Counted from the first letter of the stretch, positions 16,589 through 31,931 are shown. The stretch is DNA of 64,000 nucleotides from Kofleriaceae bacterium (GCA_020633495.1 JACKDR010000031.1:1-64000), one strand, 5' to 3'. The notes: generated by a model from the sequence alone, not told the origin. Numbers and translations are program-made.

Positions 16589-17808
16589 CCGCGCCGGCGC
16601 CGACCGAGCGCGACCGGTGGGCGGCGCGGCGGCGCGCCCTCGGCGCCACGCCGCTGCCGGCGGCGATCGTCGACCTCGACGCGCTCGAGCGCAACGTCGA
16701 TCGGATCGCGGCGGCGGTGCGCGCCGCCGGCAAGCGGCTACGGGTCGCGACCAAGTCGCTACGGTGCCCGGCGCTGATCGAGCACGTGCTGGCGCGCGGC
16801 GGCAACGCCTTCGCCGGCCTGATGACGTACACCGCCGAGGAGACCGCGTGGTGGGCGGCCGCCGGCCACCGCGACCTGCTGCTCGCCTACCCGACCGTGC
16901 AGCCCGCCGACCTCGCCCACCTGGTGGCCGCGACCCGCGCCGGCGCCACCGCCGCGGTCGTCGTCGACGACGAGGTCCAGGTCGCGGCGCTCGCCGCCGC
17001 CGCGCGCGCCGCCGGCGTCCGCCTCGCCGCGGTGGTCGACGTCGACGTCTCGTACCGGCCCGCCGGCGATCGCCTGCACGTCGGCGTCCGCCGCAGCCCG
17101 CTGCGCGGTCCCGACGAGATCGCGGCGCTGGCCGCGCGCGTCGCCGCCGAGCCGGCGCTGCGCTTCCACGGTGTCATGGCCTACGAAGCGCAGATCGCGG
17201 GCGTCGCCGACGGCGGTGGCGGCGTGCGCGCCGCCGCGCTGCGGGCGCTGAAGTGGAGCTCGCGGCGCGACGTCGCCGCGACCCGCGCCCGGATCGCCGC
17301 GACGCTGGCGGCGCGCGGCCTGGCGGCGACGGTGTTCAACGGCGGCGGCTCGGGCAGCCTGCCGTCGTCGCTGGCCGAGCCGGCGCTCACCGAGGTCACC
17401 GCAGGCTCCGGGTTCCTGTGCAGCCACCTCTTCGATCACTACGACGCGATCCAGTTCGAGCCGGCGGCCTGGTTCGCGCTGCAGGTGGTGCGACACCCCG
17501 GCCCCGGGCTGGTGACCTGCCACGGCGGCGGCTGGGTCGCGTCGGGCGCCGCCGGCGACGACCGCCTGCCGGCGCCGGTGTGGCCGGCCGGCCTGCGGCT
17601 CTTGCCGCTCGAGGGCGCCGGCGAGGTCCAGACCCCGCTGCGCGTCCCCGACGATGTCGTCCTCGAGCTCGGCGACCCGGTCTGGTTCCGCCACGCCAAG
17701 GCCGGCGAGCTCGCCGAGCACGTCGACGCCTACCTGTGCGTGCGCGGCGATCACGTCGAGCGCACGGCGCCGACCTACCGCGGCCTGGGCCGCCGCTTCC
17801 TCGGGTGA
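16585..17808 (+). CDS. D-threonine aldolase/DSD1-like PLP enzyme
   Basis: 407-aa fold-type III PLP enzyme (alanine-racemase-like N-terminal barrel). LPAAIVDLDALERNV leads to the PLP lysine K57 in RVATKSLRCPALI, the signature of the D-threonine aldolase/D-serine dehydratase-like group; FNGGGSGS is the phosphate-binding Gly-rich loop. The C-terminal DSD1-type domain follows. It likely cleaves or deaminates a beta-hydroxy D-amino acid. GTG 16585 is chosen over an ATG at 16408, whose extra 59 residues are Arg-rich and cross the apparent promoter. It overlaps the small upstream ORF by 4 bases. Confidence 0.82.
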   Translation: MTAPAPTERDRWAARRRALGATPLPAAIVDLDALERNVDRIAAAVRAAGKRLRVATKSLRCPALIEHVLARGGNAFAGLMTYTAEETAWWAAAGHRDLLLAYPTVQPADLAHLVAATRAGATAAVVVDDEVQVAALAAAARAAGVRLAAVVDVDVSYRPAGDRLHVGVRRSPLRGPDEIAALAARVAAEPALRFHGVMAYEAQIAGVADGGGGVRAAALRALKWSSRRDVAATRARIAATLAARGLAATVFNGGGSGSLPSSLAEPALTEVTAGSGFLCSHLFDHYDAIQFEPAAWFALQVVRHPGPGLVTCHGGGWVASGAAGDDRLPAPVWPAGLRLLPLEGAGEVQTPLRVPDDVVLELGDPVWFRHAKAGELAEHVDAYLCVRGDHVERTAPTYRGLGRRFLG

Positions 17809-17839
17809 TCGCGACCACGGCGAGGGACGTCGACGACCG

Positions 17840-17868
17840 TTGACCCGGCGGTCATCGCGATCGACCCT
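17840..17868 (+). promoter_or_regulatory. candidate leaderless promoter of the Gly-rich lipoprotein gene
   Basis: TTGACC (17840-17845), 17 bases, GACCCT (17863-17868), 6 bases, ATG 17875. No Shine-Dalgarno precedes the gene. Confidence 0.5.
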
Positions 17869-17874
17869 GGATCC

Positions 17875-18837
17875 ATGCACGCTCGCGTCCCCCGGCCGTC
17901 GTCCTCGCTCGGCCTCGTCGGCCTCACGCTGCTCGCCGCCTGCGCCTCGGGCAGCGAGGCCGCGCCGGACGCCGAGCCCGGCGCCGGCCCCGACGCCCGC
18001 GCGGTCGACGCGGCGCCCGGCGCGATCGACGCGATGCCGATCGACGCGATGCCGATCGACGCCGTGCCCATCGACGCCGTGCCGGCGGTCCCGGTGGTCT
18101 TCGACGTCACCGGCGCCATCGTGAGCTACCAGGTGCCGACCGGGGTCACCCAGCTCCACGTCGTCGCCGACGGCGCCAGCGGCGGCTTCGCCGGCGCCTT
18201 CGACGCCGGCCACGGCGCCCGCGTCGACACGATCGTCACGGTCACGCCGGGCGAGTCGCTGTCGATCCTGGTCGGCGACCAGCCCGCCGCGCTCGGCGCG
18301 CTCGGCGACGGCTGCGGCGGCAGCGGCGGCGGCGGCAGCTTCGTGGTCCGGCCTCCGGCGACCGCGCTGGTCGTCGCCGGCGGCGGCGGCGGCGCCAGCG
18401 CCTACGGCGCCTGGGCCAACATCGGCGGCGACGCCAGCCTCACCGGCGACGGCGCCAGCAGCGGCTCGATCGCCGGCGGCACCGGCGGCACTGGCGGCGG
18501 CGCGGTCGGCCACGAGGGCGGCGGCGGCGGCGGCCTCACCGGCAACGGCGCCACCGGCATCGGCGTCGGCGGCACCGCGTTCACCGGCGGCGGCGGCGGC
18601 GCCTGCGACTCGACCGAGAGCTGCGGCTCGACCTCCAACGGCGGCTTCGGCGGCGGCGGCGGCGGCGGCAACGACTTCGGCGGCGGCGGCGGCGGCTACT
18701 CGGGCGGCGCGGGCAACGCCGCCGAGGCCCTCGGCCTGACCTCCGGCGGCGGCGGCTCGTACACCACGGGCACCGCGACGACGATCATCGTGCGGCCCGA
18801 TCACGGCCCGGGCCGGATCACGATCACGCCGATGTGA
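17875..18837 (+). CDS. glycine-rich lipoprotein with ALK/LTK-type Gly-rich domain
   Basis: 320 aa. Lipoprotein signal with lipobox LLAAC (Cys about residue 22), a tether containing four IDAMP/IDAVP repeats, then a domain that opens FDVTGAIVSYQVPTGVTQLH and continues with glycine clusters (VVAGGGGGASAYG, GGGGGGYSGGAG). This order, a TVPAGV-like strand followed by G-rich blocks and a terminal GGGGSY segment, resembles the glycine-rich domain of ALK/LTK receptors and many bacterial surface proteins, where glycines pack as polyglycine-II helices. Likely a surface adhesin or structural protein; function unproven. Confidence 0.7.
   Translation: MHARVPRPSSSLGLVGLTLLAACASGSEAAPDAEPGAGPDARAVDAAPGAIDAMPIDAMPIDAVPIDAVPAVPVVFDVTGAIVSYQVPTGVTQLHVVADGASGGFAGAFDAGHGARVDTIVTVTPGESLSILVGDQPAALGALGDGCGGSGGGGSFVVRPPATALVVAGGGGGASAYGAWANIGGDASLTGDGASSGSIAGGTGGTGGGAVGHEGGGGGGLTGNGATGIGVGGTAFTGGGGGACDSTESCGSTSNGGFGGGGGGGNDFGGGGGGYSGGAGNAAEALGLTSGGGGSYTTGTATTIIVRPDHGPGRITITPM
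18025..18084. repeat. 15-bp tandem repeat x4
   Basis: Four copies of ATCGACGCGATGCCG or a two-base variant, encoding (IDAMP)2(IDAVP)2 in the lipoprotein tether. Confidence 0.9.
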
Positions 18838-18901
18838 GCCGGCGCGACGAGGCGCGACGACGCCGCCGCGCCGCCGCGACCGGGCGTCGCGGCGACGGAG
18901 G

Positions 18902-18930
18902 TTGTGCCGCGGCGCGCCAGGGCCGATGAT
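18902..18930 (+). promoter_or_regulatory. candidate leaderless promoter of the frameshifted lipoprotein gene
   Basis: TTGTGC (18902-18907), 17 bases, GATGAT (18925-18930), 6 bases, ATG 18937. Confidence 0.45.
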
Positions 18931-18936
18931 CGCCCG

Positions 18937-19649
18937 ATGTCGTCACGCGCGCCGCTCGTCGCCGCCCTGCTGCTGATCGCGGCGTGCCGCGGCACGCCGG
19001 CGGCGAGCCCGCGGCGCCGCCACCCCCGGCGACCGCCGCCGCGGCCGCCGACGCCGATCGCGCCGCCGCGCCCGCCACCGCAGGAGGCTCCGACGTGACC
19101 ATCCGCCGCTGCCTGGCCACGCTGTCGATCGATCACGGCGACTCGGTGCTGGCCGAGCAGCGCCGCGTCGGCCCCCACGCCGACGACTTCTGGGACCGCT
19201 ACCCGGCGGTCTACCTCGATCCCGACACCCAGGTGCCGGTCGAGGTCACCTCGAGCTTCCAGATCGGCGGCACCCCGCTGCTGTGGTTCTCCGAGGACAA
19301 GACCCACCCGGTGGTCAACGCCGCGGTGATGTCCGACCTCGTCGTCGCCGACGTCACCCGCATGGCCGCGGGCGGCCGCGCCGAGATCGGCCGCCTCACC
19401 GAGCTCGGCCTCGGCCGCATGCCGGGCCGCGACCTGGCGACGTTCCTGATCCGCGCCCGCGCCATCGCGACCTACGTCCACATCGGCGCCGAGCTGTGCC
19501 TGGCCGACGAGACCGACGACGCCCGGGCCGGCTACCGCGCCCACTTCACCGGGTCGCACACCTACTTCACCAGCAAGAAGCACGTCCAGCCGCTCGACTT
19601 CGTGGTCACGATCGACCCCGAGGGCGTGATCGCCGTGGCCGTGCCCTAG
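18937..19649 (+). pseudogene. lipoprotein gene with an apparent -1 frameshift
   Basis: ATG 18937 opens a lipoprotein signal (MSSRAPLVAALLLIAAC) but that frame then turns Arg/Pro-rich and stops at 19098. A second frame, open from 18984, gives first an Ala/Pro linker of the sort that follows lipoboxes (GGEPAAPPPPATAAA) and then a well-formed 180-residue domain (IDHGDSVLAEQRRVGPHADD ... YFTSKKHVQPLDFVVTIDP) to 19649. Joining them near 18995-19020 makes one normal lipoprotein, so a one-base loss (real or a sequencing error in a C/G run) is likely. The alternative is two coupled genes: GTG 19095 has AGGAGG 7 bases upstream and overlaps the first stop by 4 bases. The domain is not recognised. Confidence 0.55.
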
Positions 19650-19691
19650 CCGGGCCCCCGCCCCGGCCTCGCCGGCGCCCCGCCCGGGGGG

Positions 19692-19719
19692 TTGACGCCC
19701 CGCGGGAGGAGACTATTTT
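19692..19719 (+). promoter_or_regulatory. candidate promoter overlapping the htpG start region
   Basis: TTGACG (19692-19697), 16 bases, TATTTT (19714-19719). Transcription would start about 19726, 4 bases before ATG 19730. The spacer also contains GGGAGGAG (19704-19711), which would be a Shine-Dalgarno 6 bases before an in-frame TTG at 19718. The two readings exclude each other. Confidence 0.45.
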
Positions 19720-19729
19720 GGGCGCCGCA

Positions 19730-21655
<1,926 letters not shown>

Positions 21656-21668
21656 CCCGGGCGCCCGG

Positions 21669-22541
21669 ATGCGCTACGAGGGACAGATCTACCGCCCGCC
21701 CAGCGAGGCCGGGTCGTACATCCTGCAGGCCACGATCGGCTGCTCGTGGAACCACTGCACCTACTGCGACATGTACCGGGCCAAGCAGTTCCGGGTCCGC
21801 GACCTCGCCGAGACCCTGACCGACGTCCGGGCCGCCGGACGCGCCCACGGCGACGCCGTCGACAAGGTCTTCGTCGCCGACGGCGACGCCTTGGTGATGG
21901 ACCTCGATCACTGGGAGGCGATCCTCGACGCCTGCCACGCCGCGTTCCCCCACCTGCGGCGGGTCAGCGCCTACGCCACCGCGATGAACCTGGCCGGCAA
22001 GCCGGTCGAGGCGCTGCGCCGGCTGCGCGAGCGCGGCCTGCGCCTGCTCTACATCGGGCCCGAGACCGGCGACGAGGTCACGTTCAAGCGCATCGCCAAG
22101 GGCGCCGGCTTCGACGCCCACGTCGAGGCGGCGCGACGCGCCCGCGACGCCGGCATCGAGCTGTCGGCGATCTTCCTGCTCGGCGCCGGCGGCACCGCGC
22201 GCAGCCAGGACCACGCCGAGGGCAGCGCGCGCCTGATCACCGCGATGGATCCCGCGTACGTCTCGCTCTTGACCCTGACGATCGTGCCGGGCACGCCGCT
22301 GGCGACCCAGGCGGCGCGCGGCGGCTTCGAGCTGCCGTCGGTGACCCGGATGCTCGAGGAGCTGCGGACGATCGTCGCCGCGGCCGCGCCCACGGACGCG
22401 GTGTTCCGCACCAACCACGCCTCCAACTACCTGCCGCTCGGCGGCCGCCTGCCCCACGACCGCGACCGCATCCTGGCGATCGTCGATCGCGCCCTGGCCG
22501 GCGGCATCGCGCTCAAGCCCGAGTGGGCGCGCGGCCTGTAG
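21669..22541 (+). CDS. radical SAM protein, Elp3/COG1032-like
   Basis: 290 aa. The 4Fe-4S cluster motif is GCSWNHCTYC (C25, C30, C33; spacing CX4CX2C rather than CX3CX2C), followed by DMYRAKQFR, YIGPETGDE and FLLGAGGTARSQDH, blocks seen in a family of small stand-alone radical SAM proteins. It generates a 5'-deoxyadenosyl radical; the substrate is unknown. It follows htpG by 13 bases and may be co-transcribed. No Shine-Dalgarno is obvious. Confidence 0.8.
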   Translation: MRYEGQIYRPPSEAGSYILQATIGCSWNHCTYCDMYRAKQFRVRDLAETLTDVRAAGRAHGDAVDKVFVADGDALVMDLDHWEAILDACHAAFPHLRRVSAYATAMNLAGKPVEALRRLRERGLRLLYIGPETGDEVTFKRIAKGAGFDAHVEAARRARDAGIELSAIFLLGAGGTARSQDHAEGSARLITAMDPAYVSLLTLTIVPGTPLATQAARGGFELPSVTRMLEELRTIVAAAAPTDAVFRTNHASNYLPLGGRLPHDRDRILAIVDRALAGGIALKPEWARGL

Positions 22542-22691
22542 CGCGGCCGCGTCACGGTCGCAGGCCGCGCCGCGTGGGGCACTTTGCCCCGTCGCGGCGA
22601 CGATCGACATCGACGACGCCGCGACGACGCCACGGCGGAATTATCGGCGGGGGGATCATCGGTAGCTAGGGGCGAACCGCAGAGGGAGCTC

Positions 22692-26625
<3,934 letters not shown>

Positions 26626-26629
<4 letters not shown>

Positions 26630-27759
26630 CCCGCCTCAACAAGATCCTCGCCGTCGTCCTCGGCGTCCAGCTGGTCCTGGCGATCGTCATGCTGCGCCGC
26701 GACCACGGCGCGCCGGTGGCGCGCCTCGCCGCGATCGCGCCCGACCTCGACACCGACCGCGTGACCCGGGTCCAGATCTTCGGGCCGCGCGAGCGCGACG
26801 CCACCGCCGGCGCGGCCGCGGCGCCCACCGCGGCGATCGACCTGCGGCGCGACGGCGACGCCTGGAGCCTCGCCGATCACTTCGGCTACCCCGCCGACAC
26901 CGCCAAGGTGGTGTCGCTGCTCGGCGACCTGCGCGGCATGAAGGCGCGCGGCCCGATGACCACCAGCGCGGCGCGCCACGTCCAGCTCGGCGTCGCCGAC
27001 GACGTCTACCAGCGCAAGGTCGTGCTGACCACCGACGCGGGCGACCGGACCTTCTACGTCGGCCAGAGCGCGGGCGGCCGGCGCACCGCGGTGCGCCGCG
27101 ACGGCGACGACAAGGTCTACGCGGTCGGCGGCCTGTCGGCCTACGCGATCGACGCCACGCCGCGCGGCTGGGTCGACACCACCTACCTCGCGGTCGCCAA
27201 GGACCAGGTGGCCAGCCTCGAGGTCAGGACCCCGCACGGCACCCTCGCGCTCGACCGCACCCTGGGGCCCTGGACCCTCGCCGTCGACGGCGCCGCCGCG
27301 ACGCTCGCCGCCGGCGAGGCCCTCGATCCCACCAAGATCGACGGCCTGCTGAGCCACCTGACCAGGCTGACCCTGGCCGAGCCGGGCGACCCGGCACGCG
27401 ACGCGTCGCAGCCGACGGCGACGATCACGGTGCGACTGCGAGCACCGGCCGCGCCGGCACCCGCCACCGCCGACGGCGCCGCCGCCGATGCCCCCGTTGC
27501 CGACGCCCCCGCCGCCGACGCCCCCGCCGCGGCGTCACCCGCCGCGCCCGAGCACGTCCTCGACGTGATCGCCGACGGCGATCGCTACTGGGTCCACGAG
27601 CGCGGCGCCCCGCACGCCGCGATGGTCGACAAGAGCCAGCTCGCCGGGCTGGTCGAGCTGAGCCGCGACGCGGTGATCACGGGTGGCACGGCCAACGCCA
27701 CCGCGCCGACCGCGCCGGCGCCGCGCGGCGCCGCGCCGGGCAAGGCGCCGCACGGCTGA
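26626..27759 (+). CDS. DUF4340 domain protein
   Basis: 377 aa. One N-terminal membrane anchor (ILAVVLGVQLVLAIVML) followed by an extracytoplasmic domain with DUF4340 blocks (DAWSLADHFGYPADTAKV, YVGQSAGGRRTAVRRDG, AYAIDATPRGWVDTTYL) and an Ala/Pro/Asp linker near the C terminus. DUF4340 proteins routinely accompany GldG-type permeases, as here. ATG 26626 overlaps the stop of the permease gene (ATGA). Molecular role unknown. Confidence 0.85.
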
Positions 27760-27792
27760 CCGGGCGCGGCGACCACGTCGACCGGACCGACC

Positions 27793-29037
27793 TCACGCCG
27801 CCGCCGACGGCCGCGGCAGGGTCTCGCGCATCCGCGCCGCGACGATCGCGCCGGAGCCGAGGGTCAGCGCCGCGACCAGCCACATCGCCGCGGCCAGCCC
27901 GAACGCGTCGGCGACCACGCCGGCGAGCACCGCGCCGATCGCGTAGCCGAGGTCGCGCCACAGGCGGTAGACCCCGACCGACGACGCCCGCCAGCTCGGG
28001 TGGGCGACGTCGCCGATCGCGGCGAGCAGCGTCGGGTACACCATCGCGGTGCCGAGCCCGAGCAGCACGCCGCCGCCGGCGAAGCCGGCGAAGCCGTGGC
28101 TGCCCGCGACCACCGCGATGCCGATCGCCTGCACCCACATGCCCACGACGATGAGCCACTTGCGACCGACCCGATCCGACCACGCGCCGGTGACCAGCTG
28201 GCCGACGCCCCAGGTCGCCGGGTAGATCGCCGCGAGCACGCCGATCTGCTCGAGGTCCATGCCCGCGGCCGCGAACAGCAGCGGGAACAGCCCCCACGCC
28301 ATGCCGTCGTTGAGGTTGTTGACCAGGCCGGCCTGGGTGACGCTGGACAGGTCGCGATCGAGCGCGGTGGTTCGCCAGAACACCTCGCGCTGGCTCGGGA
28401 TCCCGCCCGCGGGCAACCGCGCCCGCAGCCCGGCCTCGACGGCGACGTGGCGCCCGGTCTCGCGCACCGCGGCCACCGACAGGCCCAGGCCGACGGCGAC
28501 GAAGCCGACGCCGAGGTAGAACGGCGCCGGCCGCAGGCCGTAGCGCGCCGCGACGAAGCCGGTGGCGAGCGCGCTGGCGGCGACCGCGGCGTAGCCGGCG
28601 AACTCGTTGAGGCCCATCGCCAGGCCGCGGCGCGCCGGCCCGACCAGATCGATCTTCATGATGACGGTCGTCGACCAGGTCAGGCCCTGGCTGACGCCGA
28701 GCAGCGCGTTGGCGATCAGCACCCAGGTCCAGGTCGGCGCCCACATCAGCAGGAACGGCACCGGCGCCGCGACCAGCCAGCCGACCACCAGCACGCGCTT
28801 GCGGCCGACCCGATCGGCCCACCGCCCGGCGACGTAGTTGCTCAGCGCCTTGGTGACGCCGAAGACCACGATGAACGACAGGATCGCGGCCCGGGCCGCG
28901 ACGTGGAGCTCGGCGCCGGCGAGCGCGGGCAGGATCGCGCGCTCGATGCCGATCATCGCGCCGACGAAGCCGTTGACGACCACCAGCAGCGTGAACTGCG
29001 CGAGGTTGGCGCGCAGGCCGAGCCGGACCGAGGTCAT
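27793..29037 (-). CDS. MFS transporter at the end of the ars operon
   Basis: 414-aa major facilitator with 12 predicted membrane segments and the MFS loop motifs GRWADRVGRKRVLVVG and GAWSDRVGRKWLIVVG (loops 2-3 and 8-9). It is the last gene of arsR-arsD-arsA-acr3-MFS and overlaps acr3 by 4 bases (ATGA), so it is translated with the resistance genes. An organoarsenical or arsenite efflux role (compare ArsJ, ArsK or ArsP functions) is inferred from position only; I do not recognise a specific arsenic MFS family. Confidence 0.8.
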   Translation of the reverse strand: MTSVRLGLRANLAQFTLLVVVNGFVGAMIGIERAILPALAGAELHVAARAAILSFIVVFGVTKALSNYVAGRWADRVGRKRVLVVGWLVAAPVPFLLMWAPTWTWVLIANALLGVSQGLTWSTTVIMKIDLVGPARRGLAMGLNEFAGYAAVAASALATGFVAARYGLRPAPFYLGVGFVAVGLGLSVAAVRETGRHVAVEAGLRARLPAGGIPSQREVFWRTTALDRDLSSVTQAGLVNNLNDGMAWGLFPLLFAAAGMDLEQIGVLAAIYPATWGVGQLVTGAWSDRVGRKWLIVVGMWVQAIGIAVVAGSHGFAGFAGGGVLLGLGTAMVYPTLLAAIGDVAHPSWRASSVGVYRLWRDLGYAIGAVLAGVVADAFGLAAAMWLVAALTLGSGAIVAARMRETLPRPSAAA

Positions 29038-30146
29038 GCCGGCCGCGGGTCCGGCGAGGCCCCGGGCTCGCCGGCGAAGTAGCGCCGGCGTAGCCACAGC
29101 GCCACGTGGACCAGGCCGATCAGCGCCGGGACCTCGACCAGCGGGCCGATGACCGCGGCGAACGCGGCGCCGCTGTCGATGCCGAAGCTGGCGATCGCGA
29201 CCGCGATCGCCAGCTCGAAGTTGTTCGACGCCGCGGTGAACGACAGCGTCGCCGACTGCCGGTAGCTGGCGCCGACCCGCTTGCTGAGCGCGAACGACGC
29301 CGCGAACATGACGCCGAAGTACAGCAGCAGCGGGATCGCGATGCGCAGCACGTCGAGCGGCAGCCGGACGATCGCGTCGCCCTTGAGCGAGAACATCACG
29401 ACGATCGTGAACAGCAGCGACACCAGCGTGATCGGGCCGATCCGCGGCACGACCGTGGCCTCGTACCAGGCGCGGCCGCGGGCGCGGACCAGGACGCGCC
29501 GGCTCAGGAAGCCGGCGGCGAACGGGATGCCCAGGTAGATCGCGACGCTGCGCGCGATCTCGCCGATCGTGATGTCGACGACCGCGCCCTCGAGCCCGAG
29601 CCACCCCGGCAGCAGGGTCGCGAACAGGTAGGCGTATACGGGGAAGCACAGGACCTGGAAGATCGAGTTGAGCGCGACCAGCCCGGCGGCGTACTCGGGG
29701 TCGCCCTGGGCCAGGTCGTTCCACACGATCACCATCGCGATGCAGCGAGCCAGGCCGATCAGGATCAGCCCGACCATGTAGTCGGGGTGGTCGCGCAGGA
29801 ACAGGACCGCGAGGCCGAACATCAGCAGCGGCCCGATCACCCAGTTCTGCACCAGCGACAGGATCAGGACCCGGCGATCGCGGAAGACCTTGCCGAGCTC
29901 CTCGTAGCGGACCTTGGCCAGCGGCGGATACATCATCAGGATCAGGCCGATCGCGATCGGCACCGACGTGGTGCCGACGCTGAGCCGGTCGAGGCCGCGC
30001 TGGAAGCCCGGCGCCACCGAGCCGAGGGTGACGCCGATCGCCATCGCCAGGAAGATCCACAGCGTCAGGTAGCGATCGAGGAACGACAGCCGGCCGGCGA
30101 CGTGGGTCGCGCCCGGCGGCGCCGACGACGCCGCGCGATCGGTCAC
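29034..30146 (-). CDS. acr3: arsenite efflux permease Acr3
   Basis: 370-aa inner-membrane protein with about ten membrane segments. Family hallmarks are GLARCIAMVIVWNDLAQGD, containing the Cys of the transport site, and LSFTAASNNFELAIAVAIA. It exports As(III). GTG 30146 overlaps the arsA stop by 4 bases (GTGA), which decides the start; its own stop overlaps the MFS start. In most ArsA systems ArsA partners with ArsB; here the partner would be Acr3, a combination known from other operons. Confidence 0.93.
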   Translation of the reverse strand: MTDRAASSAPPGATHVAGRLSFLDRYLTLWIFLAMAIGVTLGSVAPGFQRGLDRLSVGTTSVPIAIGLILMMYPPLAKVRYEELGKVFRDRRVLILSLVQNWVIGPLLMFGLAVLFLRDHPDYMVGLILIGLARCIAMVIVWNDLAQGDPEYAAGLVALNSIFQVLCFPVYAYLFATLLPGWLGLEGAVVDITIGEIARSVAIYLGIPFAAGFLSRRVLVRARGRAWYEATVVPRIGPITLVSLLFTIVVMFSLKGDAIVRLPLDVLRIAIPLLLYFGVMFAASFALSKRVGASYRQSATLSFTAASNNFELAIAVAIASFGIDSGAAFAAVIGPLVEVPALIGLVHVALWLRRRYFAGEPGASPDPRPA

Positions 30147-31921
30147 GCCGCCGCCTCTGCCGCGGCGGCGACGCGACGATCGCCGGGCTCGGCCCACGGC
30201 GGCGTGGCGTCGTCGACCCACGGCACCACGACGACGCGCGACGCCAGCGCCCGGACCTCGTCGTGGAAGCGCGGCTCGGCGGCGCGGCGACGGACCAGCA
30301 CCGGATCGGTGACCGCGAGCGGCACCAGGCTCTGGTTGACGACCCACGCGAACGGCGTGATCTCGGCGCGCGCCAGGTCGCGCTGCAGCTGCGCCGCCTC
30401 GTGGACCGGGGTCGCCTCGGGCAGGGTCACCAGCAGGACCCGGGTGAAGGCCGGATCGCGCAGGCGCGGCAGCAGGCGACGGACCTCGTCGGGCGCCTCG
30501 CCGCGGGTCCGCAGGACGTCGCGGTGGTAGGCCTCGGCGGCGTCGAGCAGCAGCAGCGTGTGGCCGGTCGGCGCGGTGTCGATCACGACGAAGCCGTGCG
30601 CGCCCTCGTCGACCAGCCGCGCGAACGCGCGGAACACCGCGATCTCCTCGGTGCACGGGCTCCGCAGATCCTCCTCGAGCAGGGCGCGGCCGGCGGCGTC
30701 GAGCCCGGCGCCCGCGGTGCGCATGACCTCGTCGGCGTAGGCGCGGGTCTCGGCGGCCGCGTCGATGTGGCTGACCCGCACGCCGGCGACCGCGGGGCCG
30801 AGCGCGGCCTCGAGGTGCGCCGCCGGGTCCGTGGTGGTGAGGTGGACCTCGTGGCCGCGGCGCGCCAGCGCCACCGCGACGTCGACCGCGACCGTGGTCT
30901 TGCCGACGCCGCCCTTGCCCATCGTCATGATGACGCCGCGGCCGCCGGCCTCGAGCGCGGGCACCAGCGAGGTCAGCGACGGCAGCGGGTCGGGCACCAG
31001 CGGCGCGGCGCGCGGCGGCTCCGCCGCCGACGCCCCGGCGGGCGCGCCGAACAGGCGGGCGAGCGCGTCGAGCCCGACCAGGCCGAAGGGCAGCAGCGGC
31101 AGCTCGGTCCGCGGCAGCGCGGCCAGCCCGGCGGGCAGCGCGGCCAGCGCGGCGCGGCCGCGCCGCTCCATCGCGACCGCGGTCACGTCGGTGGCGTCGG
31201 TGGCGCGGAAGACGCCGTTGAGGACCAGCTCCTGGCGGGTGATGCCCAGCGTGGCCAGCTCGCGGCGGGTCCGCTCGGCCTCGGCCAGCGCCGAGCGCTC
31301 GGCGCGCGCCACCAGCACCAGCGTCGTGCGATCGCCGTCGACCAGCGCGGCGCGCGACGCGTCGTAGAGCACGCGCTGCGCCTCGAGCCCGGCCAGCGGC
31401 CCCAGGCACGACGTGCCGCCGACGTTGCTGTCGAGGAAGCCGCTCCACGCGGCCGGTAGCTCGAGCAGGCGCAGCGTGTGGCCGGTCGGCGCGGTGTCGA
31501 AGACGACGTGGTCGTAGGCGCGGGTGGCGTCGACGTCGCCGAGCAGCCGCGAGAACTCGTCGAACGCGGCGATCTCGACGGTGCACGCGCCCGACAGCTG
31601 CTCCTCGATGCTGCGCACCGCGGCCTCGGGCAGGACGCCGCGGTAGGGGCCGACGACGCGCTCGCGATAGGCGCGCGCCGCGGCCTCGGGATCGACGTTG
31701 ACCGCGGCCAGCCCGGGCGCGCCGGTCACCGGGGTCGGCGTCGTGCCCAGCGGCGTCGCCAGGACCTCGTCGAGGTTGGACGCCGGATCGGTGCTGACCA
31801 GCAGGACGCGCCGGCCGCGCGCGGCCAGCGCGAGGGCGGTGGCGCAGGCGACGCTGGTCTTGCCGACGCCGCCCTTGCCGGTGAAGAACAGGTTGCGCGA
31901 CGCGTGCTCGACCAGCCTCAT
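30143..31921 (-). CDS. arsA: arsenite-stimulated ATPase ArsA
   Basis: 592 aa in two homologous halves, each with a deviant Walker A: GKGGVGKTSVAC at residues 15-26 and GKGGVGKTTVAV near 332-343. Each half also has the signature VVFDTAPTGHTLRLL or VVIDTAPTGHTLLLL, which carries the ADP/ATP switch. It couples ATP hydrolysis to As(III) efflux through the membrane permease and receives As(III) from ArsD. AGGAGG lies 6 bases before ATG 31921, 10 bases after arsD ends. Confidence 0.95.
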   Translation of the reverse strand: MRLVEHASRNLFFTGKGGVGKTSVACATALALAARGRRVLLVSTDPASNLDEVLATPLGTTPTPVTGAPGLAAVNVDPEAAARAYRERVVGPYRGVLPEAAVRSIEEQLSGACTVEIAAFDEFSRLLGDVDATRAYDHVVFDTAPTGHTLRLLELPAAWSGFLDSNVGGTSCLGPLAGLEAQRVLYDASRAALVDGDRTTLVLVARAERSALAEAERTRRELATLGITRQELVLNGVFRATDATDVTAVAMERRGRAALAALPAGLAALPRTELPLLPFGLVGLDALARLFGAPAGASAAEPPRAAPLVPDPLPSLTSLVPALEAGGRGVIMTMGKGGVGKTTVAVDVAVALARRGHEVHLTTTDPAAHLEAALGPAVAGVRVSHIDAAAETRAYADEVMRTAGAGLDAAGRALLEEDLRSPCTEEIAVFRAFARLVDEGAHGFVVIDTAPTGHTLLLLDAAEAYHRDVLRTRGEAPDEVRRLLPRLRDPAFTRVLLVTLPEATPVHEAAQLQRDLARAEITPFAWVVNQSLVPLAVTDPVLVRRRAAEPRFHDEVRALASRVVVVPWVDDATPPWAEPGDRRVAAAAEAAA

Positions 31922-31931
31922 GGCGCCCTCC

